Positions 20,699 through 34,639 of a stretch of DNA of 64,000 nucleotides are shown one piece after another (the stretch's first letter is position 1; each line of letters starts with the position of its first letter). The position numbers and the translations under genes are program-made. This DNA is from Phorcus lineatus (lineage: Eukaryota > Mollusca > Gastropoda > Trochida > Trochidae): positions 37,235,082 through 37,299,081 of the forward strand of contig OV121090.1 of the NCBI GenBank assembly GCA_921293015.1, given 5' to 3'. The notes under the pieces are model-generated. The model worked only from the letters and a program-made list of their open reading frames with translations. It ran no database searches and was not told where the DNA came from.

Positions 20699-21672
20699 AG
20701 TTCATAGAAGTGCATATGGAACAGAAAACCAAATGGTTGTGATATTAATTTTATTTTTCAATTTTACCTCCCTGGCCCTTTTGTCTTAGAGACTGTCTAT
20801 GCCTTTGCGTTAAAATTCTTCTGACTGGCCCCTCAGCCACGCCTCATTAGCTACCATGAGTTCACCATCAGCGGAAAATCTTGAACCACGCAATTGTGAT
20901 TTCAAACTGCGAAACAGACAGAAGTCGCTAGGGAACAGATCTGGACTGTAGGAGGTTGTTACGTTGTTCAAAGCCATATTGAAGTGCAGCCTCATGTGCA
21001 CTGGAGCCTTGTCATGAAGAAGCACAACTCCAGCAGTCAACACGCTGCGCCTCTTCTTGATCGCCGCTCTCAATTGCTTCAAGACAGCTTAGTAGGTTCC
21101 TGTTGTTGTAGTGTTAGGTGGTGTATGGTCTGTAAGTATCACGCCCAATGATATTGCCAGCAGAGACCTTAGTTCTGAACTTCTGTCGTGCAGGAGAGTG
21201 CTCATGAGTTATGGTGCAAACACTTCCATAAAAATGCCACATTCTGGAGATATCTCGTCCACCTCTATTCTACGATCGGACATGATTAAGCGCTTGCTCC
21301 ATGACCATAACATCTGAAATAGCTTCAACAGGCCTTCTTGACCGTAGGTTATCGTCCATGGAGCTGCGGGCCCGCTTAAACTCAGTAAACCATACAGAAA
21401 AGTAGAATATTTGGGGGCTTCTCGCCCATACACATTGGTCATAACATGTTTATGTATTTTGGTTGCATTCATCCCTTCTTTCGTGAATAACTTTAAAACC
21501 GCACGATTCTCAGTTTTTGAACTTTCAGGAGGGTACCTGTGTTCAACAGGCTGTAAATCTCAAACAAATGATCGGAAATGGTTGGTTATGTCTGTCAACT
21601 GTCGTCAGATGGCCTATCTCACTAATGACGATGATGTCGTCAGGGTTGTATCAATACTCACTCCTATGAACT
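20699..21672 (-). mobile_element. mariner-like transposon, 974 bp, TA-flanked, defective
   Basis: The left end AGTTCATAGAAGTGCATATG (20699) pairs with the right end, whose reverse complement is AGTTCATAGGAGTGAGTATT. TA lies directly outside each end (20697-20698 and 21673-21674). The transposase remnant is on the minus strand. The element is a few hundred bases shorter than full-length mariners, which fits the internal deletion seen in the gene. Confidence 0.85.
20765..21530 (-). pseudogene. mariner transposase, frameshifted, middle deleted
   Basis: DD34D-type transposase. From 21516 downward it reads TENRAVLKLFTKEGMNATKI, HKHVMTNVYGREAPKYS, the N-terminal helix-turn-helix of mariner (HTH_48 type). 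A frame change leads to EFKRARSSMDDNLRSRRPVE and then a stretch resembling SVHTIIHEH (VCTITHEHSPARQKF). The C-terminal part (21082-20810) reads LKQLRAAIKKRRSVLTAGVV, LLHDKAPVHM and SYSPDLFPSDFCLFRSLKSQ, with the second catalytic D in LLHDKAP (usually LLHDNAP) and the third in PSDF. The section between the two, holding the first catalytic D, is missing. Several frames and stops are involved, so no functional enzyme is made. Confidence 0.88.
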
Positions 21673-21674
21673 TA

Positions 21675-22504
21675 TTGACTTACCCTCGTAGCTACGTCAT
21701 TAATTCCCCAGGCAGGTTCCCCAAGCAGCTAACTATTGCGACATAAAATACCTTGCAAGAAACGAGACCAGATGCATGTAGGGGAAGTGAATATTGTGTA
21801 TGTAATTAACATAATCACTGTCTCTCGTTGAACTCATGGTTAAAGAACATGATGAATAATTATTGATGGGATTTTCCTTCAGTGGGATATGATTCACAAA
21901 AGTCGAACAAATGATGGTGTATCAGATTCAAAATATACATGTCATAAATAAATTATACAAAAATGGTTTATTATGGTTAAGGCTGTAGAATACACAGACA
22001 TTTCTAACCGGAATATGAAAGTGCTACACAATTAATGTTCCATAATGCGTCCCTGATATAAAACAGTTATCAAAAAAATTTCCTCTATCTATAAATGTGA
22101 TGTTATTGGACACTATATATTTATCAAGATTTAGCGCTAAAGTCCATGATGTCCAAACCATGGTGTAAAAAGTCCAACATACCATCAAAATCTCACTTCC
22201 CAACTTTAAATTTGCCATTAATCGGGGAAATCCGAATAAAAAGTCGTTTCTCTTTGTTTATAGTTTATAGTTATATTCTAAAGCATTTTGAAAAGGAACA
22301 TACTAAAACGTTAGAAAGCAGAAATTGAGGCCTCAGCACCCAGTCGAAAGTTCAGGCGAGCTTGGGCGGTGTCCGATCTTGGGTCAGTTTGCCCTAATTA
22401 TTCATGAAACTTTTCCGAAACAGGGCAAATAAGTAAATGTAGTCATCACTCGCAATTGTCGTTTCTGGCATTGATCGTACATCGATTATAAATTGATTAA
22501 CTTC
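21675..22504. other. unassigned intergenic sequence
   Basis: Nothing recognised. A GC-richer patch at 22325-22390 has no known match. Confidence 0.4.
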
Positions 22505-22720
22505 ATTACTACAGTGGCGGTCATAAGTCTCTTCCCTTGTCTTGCAGTCTGGATGCAGAATTATCGCAAAATTATCGCGAACGAAATCCGGTCGTGTCGC
22601 GGTCAAGTCACGCCAATATCGCGTGTCGGTTGCGGGGATTTTGCGAGTCTATCGCAAAAAGCCACGCGCACGGTTCAGTGCATTTATCGAGTAGGCGGAG
22701 CTAAGGTCACGTGATTAATT
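22505..22720 (+). repeat. dispersed repeat family P, copy 1 (possible MITE)
   Basis: This CpG-rich block starts CTACAGTGGCGGTCATAAGT and contains several ATCGCAAAA and TCGCG words. The reverse complement of 30645-30415 starts TACAGTGGCGGACATAAGTC and then shares a weak GCAxAATTATCGCAA pattern and a closing AGGCGGAGCT/GGGAGGGGCTT. Two diverged members of one family is the likeliest reading. The inner alignment is poor. Confidence 0.4.
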
Positions 22721-22842
22721 AGCCCCGATGAGGCAATTGCATGAAGGTGTCGTAAATGTATTCGGAAAGGAAAGCTTTCAAGTGTTATCGTATCATCTTC
22801 CCTTTCCCCTCAACCCGTGGGCTCTGTTGGGTGACTCACATA

Positions 22843-22875
22843 ACCCCCCTCCCCCCCCCTCCACCCCCACCCCCT
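22843..22875 (-). repeat. C-rich tract, G-quadruplex-capable on the minus strand
   Basis: The plus strand is almost pure C here, with runs of 5 to 9 C separated by single T or A. The minus strand therefore has at least four G runs of five or more with one- or two-base loops, a strong quadruplex motif. It stands out from the AT-rich flanks. Confidence 0.7.
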
Positions 22876-22929
22876 TGTCTTCGACATCTGCAAACTCGGC
22901 TGTGTTGATTCCTTATATATCTACTTAAT

Positions 22930-25575
22930 TTTAGTTTACTTATTCTTTCCAAGTTTAATTATGTATCATTAAGTGTATTTATAACTTTTAAAATTTTACT
23001 TTTTTATATTATATTATATTCACCATTTAGTTCTGTAAATACACATCTTAATTTTATATCTCTATTTTACCGAGATACATAACAACAACGGACTTTTAAA
23101 GGGACACGTATGTACCATGTACACTCAAAAAATGAACGAATATTGAAAACTTTGAACAAAAGTTTAATAGACATTTACAAGTGATATACATAAGGAAGGC
23201 AATATTTTCTGAATAAAAACTCACAATAAAGAAGGTGTTATCAATAAAATATGATGGTCCTTAAGGATAAAAGTCGTTATGTTTCGCAAGTCGTATTTCA
23301 GTGTTTTGTTGGTAGAAATGTTGGTAAATGAATGAGAAGAAAAAGAAACAAGGACATAGAGAGATATTTGTTAGAATGTCACCAAATAGAATATTTATGT
23401 TAGTATTACTAAAACAATATGTTGTTGAAATATATTAAATAAATCTCTTTTTGGATTGGCTACCCAAAAGGGCAACTTAAAACATCAGTTTTGCTAAGAT
23501 ATATTAATATCAAACAATACTTAAACAAACGTGATGTTTTTCTTACAAATAAAAACAATTTACAATCCTTCCATTATCAAGGACAATATCCCCCTCTATA
23601 AACAATATGAACCTATTGTCAATTGATCAAAACGCTCATGCGGTGTTCTTTTTACAAAACAAGTCTACCCTAAACTCAGTGAATCTCCGCACACATATTA
23701 TACCGTGCCTCTTCTAACACAATTTAACACTCATCTATTGATATCCTATGTACTTTAAAAAACAAATTAACAAGCGAATTCAGGAATGACGAGAGCAAGA
23801 ACTGAGTGTATATAGTTCTAAGGAAGGGCGGGGGAGCCGCTAGCTCTAGTAAGGCAGCGGGAGTAGGGGATTGCATTACTTAGTTATGTAATGTTAATTG
23901 TCGTGTGAGATGCATATCGTTAACGTAAACCAGACTCTCCAATGACATATAACTGTAATTTGCCAAATACCTGCCGAATATCTTGCAAAGAAACTACATC
24001 TCAAACTAATAGTTGATGTGTAAATGGTCATATATTTATACTAGTCTATCATGGTTGTACAAGAGCTTATGAATCCATACGTAAAAGTGAGGTTAGAAAG
24101 CCTTAAGGGTGATGTGATACCTCTGATATTTCACAGACACGCTGTATTAACCTGCACAAATATTGTAAAAAAAATTTAACTCTAATTTTACTTTTAACTT
24201 TCATATTCTGATCAACACACTTTCTTTAATCAAAATGACAGGTGTACAGTTGAAAATTCTCTTATCTGAGGTGACATATAATGTCTCAATGTATACATGT
24301 ATTTCTTCATGTTCATGCCGGATCATATGATTTTGAAAATGAATATCAAAAGGAATGAACCAATTATGTGTTGCATATTTTACTTATCTCATGTATAACA
24401 TATATAGATGTATCGAAACACGAGGCAATAGGCGTTTTGGCGAACTCCTTCATTATAATTCAAGTTTTGGTTTTGAAAATATCATAGCGCTACTGTATCT
24501 GGAAATCGTGAGTTATTTAAATGTAAATTATGATAGTATCAAATTAGTAACGTGACACGTTTTCCTATTGCATGCGCGTTATATGTATAGATTGCCATTC
24601 CATTGATAATAATGGTTCTAACGTTAAAGTCGGTAGCCATTCTCAATTATTTTTTGAGATGGAAAAGCATTATGCACATTGGTCGCTCGATACCTAATAC
24701 TAGTTAACATATGGTAGGGACTTACCATCTCCGTCAGATTATTTTTTACTAAAAAATTTTTTATTTTCACAATATGTCAGTCTTATTTCAAACTCGTAAT
24801 ATTTATAATTAACTGAAAATGTCTCGTATTTATCATGTTATGAAAAACTCAAATAATTGTTTGCATGTATTTGGTAATATATCACGTTTCAACCTTCTGA
24901 CAAACTCATTAAAAACACCCTCAGAAACCTTTGAGACAACAAGGAGAAAATGATACTACGTTATTATCCTTAACATGATAGAGGTTAAGATCTGAAAACT
25001 TACAAATTACAAACTCTAAAATGCCAATTCGTTTACACCGTATTGCTTAAGGATGACTTCACCTAACAATTTTACCGCTTACACTATCAATATTTTGCAT
25101 GACAAAGATGTCTGAAAAACTTCGTCACACTCCTCCACTTGTTAACAACTGTAGTGGACCATCCTACATCTCCGATTACCGCATTATTGTTCCGACAAAA
25201 GAAGTCCTAAGTAAACATGACTGTCAACAACTTCTTATTTCATACCACCTCAGAAAAATGACATATTAGTTTTAACAACCACAGCTCCTTTATAATGCAT
25301 AACCTTAGACTAAGCGCAATTAACCGTCATTTTGACACATCGTCATTCAAATGTATACACAAAGATAAGATAATTACCCAAACAAACATTTAATTCACTA
25401 TATTAACAATGTTAACTGTTCAGAGTGGGCAATGCAGGTGACCGATGCTGGTAATTTCACACTTTTAATATATCTTATCTTAATATCTTAACGATGTGAA
25501 TTCGTTTTGTACAGAAAGGGATAGTTTACAAACAGTTGACTTTCTGTGCGTAAGGATAGCGCATGAGAGTTCTCT
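22930..25575. other. unassigned AT-rich stretch
   Basis: About 2.6 kb with no recognisable gene, terminal repeat or RNA. Short frames such as 24355-24555 have no family resemblance. Confidence 0.45.
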
Positions 25576-25576
25576 T

Positions 25577-27790
25577 CTTCTTTTTATTTCTCCAACAACC
25601 ACCCAGCGGTGGTACAAGAGTACAAAGTCATCAGATTACATATATACAATCACAAGATGGGGCAAATTAACTTTTAAAATGTGTAAATATATACTTAATA
25701 AACAGTGATAGTTTTTTCATTTCTGATGTTTTCTTTGAGCACATTAAATGTTTGAAGGACGTAAGATTCCTCCATTTAAGGTATTTGGGAGGAATATATT
25801 TCTGTCTTGCTACCTTAAAGTAATTACATCTCAATAAATAGTGAAGTTCATCCCCCAATGCTGGGGAGTCGCACAACTTACAAATTCTATTTTCTCTAAT
25901 AATGCCCTCCCACCGACCAGTCTCAATAGGTAGAAAGTGGTTAGTTGTTCTAAATTTCAGTATTGGGATAAAAACATTTGTCGGAAGAAAGAAATAACGT
26001 TCAAATGCAATGGAATCTTTTATAATCTTGTAATAAAGTGCTTTAGGACTATCATTTATTAATGAGCACCAACTCTGAAAAAAGTGATCTTTTAGGACAG
26101 ATTCTACCTTTGAGGCTAGCCATTCGGTGTTAAATGATTCCGGGTTCTTGAGAACATTACTTAAACCAACATGATTCAACGTGTGTTCTACAACATTTAA
26201 CCACTTGTCATTATAATCATAGAGTTGTTTTTTCACAGAAACAAAGTTGTACAAGGTGTGGGAAAGTTTAGCATTTATGGTTTTAGGTACAGCTAGGGAA
26301 TGCCAAAATTTAACCAATCGCTTTATAATTTTAATTCTCAGAGGATATCTTCCCAATTCCCCATACACCATGTAGTTTGGGGTGGATACTTTAAGATTAC
26401 AGATCAGTTTTAGAAACTTCAAATGAACTTTTTCAATAATTTCTAGTGATTCGTGACCCCAGATTTCACAACCGTAACAAAGAATAGGAACAATCATAGT
26501 ATCAAATGCCCGGACTAAGCAGTCAATAGGAAGATTGATATTTCTAGCCCTTTTCAAAAGGGAAAACATAGCCTTACTTCCTGAGTCAACTAAAGTTTTA
26601 ATGGCGTGGACAAGTCTTCCCGATCTGTGTAATTTTAAACCAAGATACATATAATGATCAACAATTTCGAGAGTTTGATTCCCGAAGTAAAATTTGTGTT
26701 TACTTTTAGAAGGTTTTCCACCGCCAAATATAACAATTTGGGTTTTGGATATATTGACATCAAGTTTCCATTGCATACAATACAACCGAAAAGATTCTAA
26801 TGATTTCTGGAGTCCCTTTGGGCTGTCACTAATGAGTGCTGCATCGTCTGCATAAAGGAGAATAACAAAGTGTAGAATCATATTTACATCAAAACATTCG
26901 ACATGAACACCCTCACAATTATCATTCGACAAATGTGACTCAAGATCATTTAAAAACAGTGAAAATAACAGCGGTGAAAGGTTTTCACCTTGCCGAACAC
27001 CACACTCACTCGTGAAATACTCAGAGTGAAAATTATTTACATACACACATGATTTGATATTCTTGTACATGTTTTGTATTAAGTTGAAGAAACGGCCATG
27101 TACACCTTGCTTCAAAAGTTTATGCCACAAACCAATTCTCCAGACATTATCAAAGGCTTTGGAAAAATCGATAAAAGCACAGTAAAGTTTTTTGTTACAC
27201 TTTTTAAGTAAATTCGTCAACATATTAAGTACAAAAATATTGTCAATTGTAGAAAAGCCTTTGCGAAAACCAGCCTGAACATTACTAAGAATACTGTTAT
27301 TGTCTATAAAATTAGTCAACCTTGTGTTAAGTATGGAAGTGAATAGTTTTCCTAAACAACTCAATATGGTAATGGGCCTATACGATGATGGATCATCGAT
27401 ATTTCCTTTATTCTTGTATATAGGTTTGATCATTCCCGTTAACCAAGCTTCTGGTATTTGTCCAGTTTTTAGCACTAGATTGAACAGGGCCAGACATAAG
27501 GGACGAATCCTTTCAATGGAATCAATCAGGTAGTCATTTTCTATCAAGTCAATACCAGAGGCCTTATTCCTTTTTAGATTGTTAACTGCATGTGTTATTT
27601 CTGGTGAGGTAACATCGTCGTTAAGTACAGATGTATCGTATTTATCAAAAACATGATTATCATCAGTAATACTATCGTCTTGTGTTGCTTTATTCATGTC
27701 TCTGAAATATTTCAAAAAATCATCTAAATGTGGACCTGCAGAATCATGACTACTAGTCGCAGGTTTCAGAAGTTTCCAATACTGCTTGAC
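25577..27790 (-). mobile_element. 5'-truncated non-LTR retrotransposon (LINE)
   Basis: The segment covers the 3' part of a LINE: the end of ORF2 and a short 3' untranslated region of about 90 bp. The 3' tail on the minus strand reads GGAGAAATAAAAAGAAGAAG near 25595-25577, a typical simple LINE tail. The frame is open upstream to 27790 and stops at a TAA at 27791-27793, just where LINE similarity ends, so the 5' end with the endonuclease was lost, probably by incomplete reverse transcription. I could not identify a clear target duplication. Confidence 0.85.
25667..27790 (-). CDS. LINE ORF2 fragment: reverse transcriptase with C-terminal zinc-knuckle-like motif
   Basis: Reverse transcriptase of a non-LTR retrotransposon, which copies element RNA at a nicked target. 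Open for about 707 codons with no stop. It enters as KQYWKLLKPATSSHDSAG, linker sequence that normally follows the endonuclease. Numbering from the TTG at 27715, the blocks run NNLKRNKASGIDLI (45-58), SSYRPITILSCLGKLFTSIL (110-129), VQAGFRKGFSTIDNI (146-160), FIDFSKAFDNVW with the first catalytic D (181-192), GVRQGENLSPLLFSLFLNDL (239-258), LLYADDAALIS with the catalytic pair (286-296), and KTQIVIFGG (324-332). Near the end a CX2CX9HX4C cluster (residues 612-630, ENRICKLC...HYLLRC) resembles the C-terminal zinc-knuckle of many invertebrate LINEs. All key residues are present. There is no native start, so it is a fragment. The clade is not resolved by eye. Confidence 0.93.
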   Translation of the reverse strand, partial: VKQYWKLLKPATSSHDSAGPHLDDFLKYFRDMNKATQDDSITDDNHVFDKYDTSVLNDDVTSPEITHAVNNLKRNKASGIDLIENDYLIDSIERIRPLCLALFNLVLKTGQIPEAWLTGMIKPIYKNKGNIDDPSSYRPITILSCLGKLFTSILNTRLTNFIDNNSILSNVQAGFRKGFSTIDNIFVLNMLTNLLKKCNKKLYCAFIDFSKAFDNVWRIGLWHKLLKQGVHGRFFNLIQNMYKNIKSCVYVNNFHSEYFTSECGVRQGENLSPLLFSLFLNDLESHLSNDNCEGVHVECFDVNMILHFVILLYADDAALISDSPKGLQKSLESFRLYCMQWKLDVNISKTQIVIFGGGKPSKSKHKFYFGNQTLEIVDHYMYLGLKLHRSGRLVHAIKTLVDSGSKAMFSLLKRARNINLPIDCLVRAFDTMIVPILCYGCEIWGHESLEIIEKVHLKFLKLICNLKVSTPNYMVYGELGRYPLRIKIIKRLVKFWHSLAVPKTINAKLSHTLYNFVSVKKQLYDYNDKWLNVVEHTLNHVGLSNVLKNPESFNTEWLASKVESVLKDHFFQSWCSLINDSPKALYYKIIKDSIAFERYFFLPTNVFIPILKFRTTNHFLPIETGRWEGIIRENRICKLCDSPALGDELHYLLRCNYFKVARQKYIPPKYLKWRNLTSFKHLMCSKKTSEMKKLSLFIKYIFTHFKS

Positions 27791-27793
27791 TTA

Positions 27794-29920
<2,127 letters not shown>

Positions 29921-29922
29921 AG

Positions 29923-30135
29923 TTAACGGGACTGATCGTTAGAGCCCTTGCATACAGTACATGTATTCTTCTTGTAAGTTGATGTAACCTTCGTGTTCGC
30001 AGCAGTATTGTGCATTTTTTCGGAGAACACCTCCAAACAGCATGTACATTTTTGTATGTCATACGTCCACATAGTATCCCTAACGTACATGTAGTCGTGA
30101 CACAAGCCCAAACAATGTTCAATACATGAACACTT
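29923..30135 (-). CDS. possible terminal exon of a small cysteine-rich protein (low confidence)
   Basis: The minus-strand frame starts after an AG at 30137-30136 (…TACTTACGTAG) and reads KCSCIEHCLGLCHDYMYVRD, then a segment with KCTCC and, near the end, NTCTVCKG, closing at a TAA at 29923-29925. Nine cysteines in 70 residues, a low-bias residue mix and a clean stop make it look more coding than neighbouring frames. Cysteine spacing suggests a secreted disulphide-rich fold, but I do not recognise the family. No upstream exon or signal peptide was found, the acceptor has a poor pyrimidine tract, and the odd cysteine count is unusual. It may be chance. Confidence 0.2.
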   Translation of the reverse strand, partial: KCSCIEHCLGLCHDYMYVRDTMWTYDIQKCTCCLEVFSEKMHNTAANTKVTSTYKKNTCTVCKGSNDQSR

Positions 30136-30414
30136 CTACGTAAGTATGTATAACAAGTGTAGTTCTATAAGGGATCGTATCCCTGGTTCTATGAAACGCG
30201 ATGACCACACTTTTGGTAATTTGTATTTACTTTATCATGGTCAGTAAGGCGATATAATAAGAAATAATGATGGAAACTTGGGAAATACACGTTCCTTATT
30301 TTCCCGGTAGTCATTTGAAGTACTAACAAACGCCGACAGATTATATTTTACAGGTTTACAGTACATGGACATTTAACAGCTTCGTTAGACCAGCCGACTT
30401 TAAAGTTACCCAAT

Positions 30415-30645
30415 TAGCTTGTAGCGGGTCAAATAACGGGTAGACCGGCCCGTACAAGCCCCTCCCACTTTACCGCAATACAGCCCAGGTGTATCGCAGT
30501 AGAGACGCAAAATCATCGCGTTGGCGGTGGAGTAAATTTGCAGCAATGCTGAGAGCAGCTCCCAACCGTGTTGCGATAGCTTCACAGGAATAATGCAAAA
30601 TTACTCCCATGACTTATGTCCGCCACTGTACATAGCCATCGACAT
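30415..30645 (-). repeat. dispersed repeat family P, copy 2 (possible MITE)
   Basis: Read on the minus strand this block begins TACAGTGGCGGACATAAGTC, nearly identical to the start of 22505-22720, and is similarly enriched in ATCGCAA and CGCG words. A matching opposite terminal repeat was not found. Confidence 0.4.
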
Positions 30646-33600
30646 ATGAGTAGGGGAAAGCAACTTACGTTATATATTAATCCTGCAAAGTTCTGTAACT
30701 TTTATACCATGAATAGTGATTGAAATGTCAGACAAGACAGCCAAATGACCACCATTTATTGTGACATGACTCCGATCATCGTGATGGTGACTTTAGATAA
30801 TGAACGTTATATCGAATCAAGGTAGTATTTCCTAATTCGTCTTCGTACATCGTACATCGTACAGTAAGCTGACACCGCCTGTTTGCTATTCATCTACCGC
30901 TTTTGGGTAATGTCATAGTCGTCTCTTGCACACAGTTAATATTAATATTTCGCTCCTTTTTTGTGTGTCTGTCAGTGTGCCTTACAGCTTTATATTATAA
31001 CTTTTTTTGCAAAATCGACATGTTACCGTAAGTACAAAACAGAAATCAAAGAATGAAAAGAGACGACTCGCTTGGCAAATGGCAGTTTGACACCACATTC
31101 TAACATATATTATGACTTTCATCTAGTTAGAAAAATCCGAAAGAGTTTAACCGTATCACAAATACGTGACAGTAACAAAGGACAGCCATGGGCTCTTAAA
31201 TATGTAAACTAGCATAAGACTGCCTGTCACATCCTGTTTTATCGTTCAAAGTGGCACTGCAGATTTCTATTTCAGGGAGTAGCCGCTTGATGAATTATAT
31301 GAACTGCCATCAATAATCTGTTGCCGATGAGTTCAGTTTCTTACAGAAACAATATATTTCGTACAAGGTGATGTAAATCAATTTGCTTAATAGTGTTTCA
31401 AGAACATCTTTTTTTTGTTAAATGGAAACAATGTAAACAGCGGTATCGATACTTTTCACTTTTTTCTTAGAATTAATTGGGATAAAGGTCTTTAGTTGTT
31501 ATTCTAATATAGAACGTTAAAAGGTACGACAGAAGAGGCCCTGAACGATTTACATATTTTGCCTGCTTGGATTCGATTACTATCTTATAAAGGCAATGAA
31601 TTATGTTTATGATTCTAGCTCATTGTAAGTTATTCATGTAATATGATAAATAGCAATCCAAAAGAACATAACTCTTGATTATAACTGAAAAATTGATATC
31701 CAATTTCTCTTCTTTATACTTCATTTCAATGCCATCGTGGCATCTGCAGCAGAATAAATTGTGCTTTGTACGTACTAATAGTATTTATACTGTATTCATA
31801 TAGATTTAATACGTGGTCGTGCAAATGCCCATGCCTGTTGTCTTACCTATATGATATTCATAGAACTATTTGCTTTGAATGACATTGAATTATACGAAGA
31901 ACGTAGGCATCGAAACACAACAAAATTAAATATAATAACAGGCCGCCCTTCAATGCGCTAGTATATTAGATATCTTTGTTTAGGGTGTGTAGGAACTGTT
32001 CAACAGCGGCAAGACCATACATCATCGTCTAGCAGGATAATTGCCTTCCGTGAAGGTATTCTATAGGAGCAGGAAACAGAGTGAAGTCTGAGTTCGGTAA
32101 ATGAGGCGAATAAGGTGTATGCGGCAGAAGTTGAAACCAATAGTCATGAAAAGTTGACATTGCAACAGCTAATGTGTGCATATCGAGAATCTGGGATCTA
32201 CAAAAGATGTATCGACAATTTCATTTGACTCTGATTAATGACCAGTAGAGGGAGTTGTGTCAGACTTAAAAACATGCAGCACGCGTCATGATCCACAACC
32301 TTACCAATTGTAACGTTAAGATTTCGCGATGACCGTTCAAGTGAATGGCACGTCACGTCTTTCAACTACTAATTGCAATCTCACTGGATGACGATTGAGG
32401 GACAAACCTTAAATATATTTCATTGACTTCCTTGCTGAAAGGATGCCAAGAAAGTATTGCTGAACATGACAGTTATATGGAATATTGACTTTTGCGCCAC
32501 ATTGTGAGCTGAGGATAGGAAAACCATAATAACAATAATTGCTGTCGTGTTGGCTAACTCTTTGTCTATAGACATGTGAATTGTCACCTCCTTACCCCTT
32601 GAATTATGTGAATTATTGCTCTCGATGTTAAGCAATAAATCCTTTAAAAACGTTCTCTAATGTTTGTTTTTTCCAGGAGCAAAATACAAGTATTAGCTTA
32701 CCAAAATGTAGTCGTAATCACATTTGTTGACCAAATTTACATATTCACTTGACCGACTACCTTCCATCTGGGACAAGGTTCTATCACATAAGAACTGGTC
32801 ACATTCAGACTATTGGTCTAAACATAGGTGTTATCTTAAATGTATAGTGATCTCGCTGAACCAATGAATCTTATTTAGAAAGAAATTAATTGTACAAGAG
32901 TTTTATTTCCAATATCGTACAGCAGCATTTGTTTTCATTACTGGACATGCAAAGGGGATAGCGATAGTCTAATCTGACACTTCCATTAATAATGGTGTCG
33001 CTTGGCTGTTATCAAAGCTCATATTTCATACTTCTAAATTACTTGTTCACTCCTTCTTGGCCAGGCGTGTAGTCATATCTTTATTAAAACATTCAGTATT
33101 GCTTAGTAAATGACAAATAGTTTCAGTTTTCTTTCTAATCTTACATACAAGGTAACAGATACAATATCATAAGAGTGAACTAAAAAATGTAAGTAGACCT
33201 TTGTATATTGTAAAGAAGATAAAAAATGGTTTAAAGGGCGTGACCGAAGTGGTCCTTTAAAGGTCTTTAAAAGCATTTATCGGCCGAGGTGTAGATCGCT
33301 TTCACTGCTAAAGATTGAAAAAACCTTTAGCGTTGCAGTTTTAGTCAATATCACTGAGACCAACACCTACAATTACGCAATCTCTCTTTTTAAATTGACT
33401 TTTTAACCTAAATTTTAACATTATGGTATTTAGGTTTTGCTATTAGATTTATAAGATCTTGCATGGCCACGCAAACTACAATACTCTCTACTAACAATAT
33501 CATCCGGTTTACAAAATAGAAACCATGTTTATATAAACGCCGAAATGCATAAACATTTTGGACAATGTCGAGGCAAATAGACGCGATCACGATTTCTGAT

Positions 33601-34639
33601 GTACATAGGTGATGGTTTCTAATGATTTCAGAATCCTTAAACGTAAGACTCGGAAACAGGAAAGTGATTTGCGTAAGAAGTGATATCTCGTAGTTGACAA
33701 AAATAGATCTTGATTATCAAAATTCAATTTTTGCATGGAATGCCAACACATTCCCAGGGCATCTAGCGGTCTGGTTTTTTTTTTTATATCTTCATTGAGC
33801 TATAGGAACTGGCGGTTGTGATTTGTTAGTGTTTGTGTTGCTTTTTTTATTGCTTGGGAGCGTTAATAAACAACATCTAATTGCTTTGATGAAAATTATG
33901 TTAATTCATAACTTATATTACACAAAATTGCAACGGAAAACGTGTTTGTTCATTTATGTAGTTTCATGTGTGATATCTATATATTTATTTGTATTGACTG
34001 TTTTTTGGTAAATTATGAAGCCTTTAGTTATGACAAGCTTTCGTTTCCGTAATAGTTTTCTTGATAAACTGAAATGGAAATTTGGTCAACGGACTATGTC
34101 TATCCCGAATATACGACAATAACTGTCACTTCAGTATTCAGTAACGTTTTTCTCTTGAGACATCTTGATTGCAAGTAATAAACGGTACATACAGATTGAC
34201 GATCCGTATTGACGTTTTCTGTCACAAATTATTCCCCTCCTCTCAAAACTTCTGGAACTTATTGACGCAAATGGTTATAGCTATAACTAAAATTCTAACC
34301 ACGCAGAATTATTGATGGAACGACAAACTGATGCTGATATATTCTGGTGGATTAGTTTTGTCAGTACTGCCTTAACATTATTAGTCAAACTATGGAGAAT
34401 AAAGTCCTGAGGAAGACATGTCAAGATAAATCATTTTTGATAACAGTATAACTTGTAAATCAAATGATGTCGGTATCAGTATTATTGCTATTGATCGATA
34501 ACTAAATCAACAATGAATCGGTTTCTGTTACATTAAGACGATCGCTCACATATGTGAAGACCAAAACATACCGCAATGGTTACCCGCAATATCCGGGAGA
34601 GTGTTCCCTTTTAGAAGATTCAATACCTCTATCGGGTGC
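30646..34639. other. long unassigned intergenic stretch
   Basis: About 4 kb. A small stem TTTAAAGG...CCTTTAAA near 33233-33270 and a poly-T run near 33775 are the only structures seen. No genes were recognised. Confidence 0.45.

Noticed and set aside
22728-22928. Proline-rich frame
   Set aside because: The prolines come from the C-rich tract; no other coding signal.
27300-27533. Plus-strand frame inside the LINE
   Set aside because: Antisense shadow of the reverse transcriptase.
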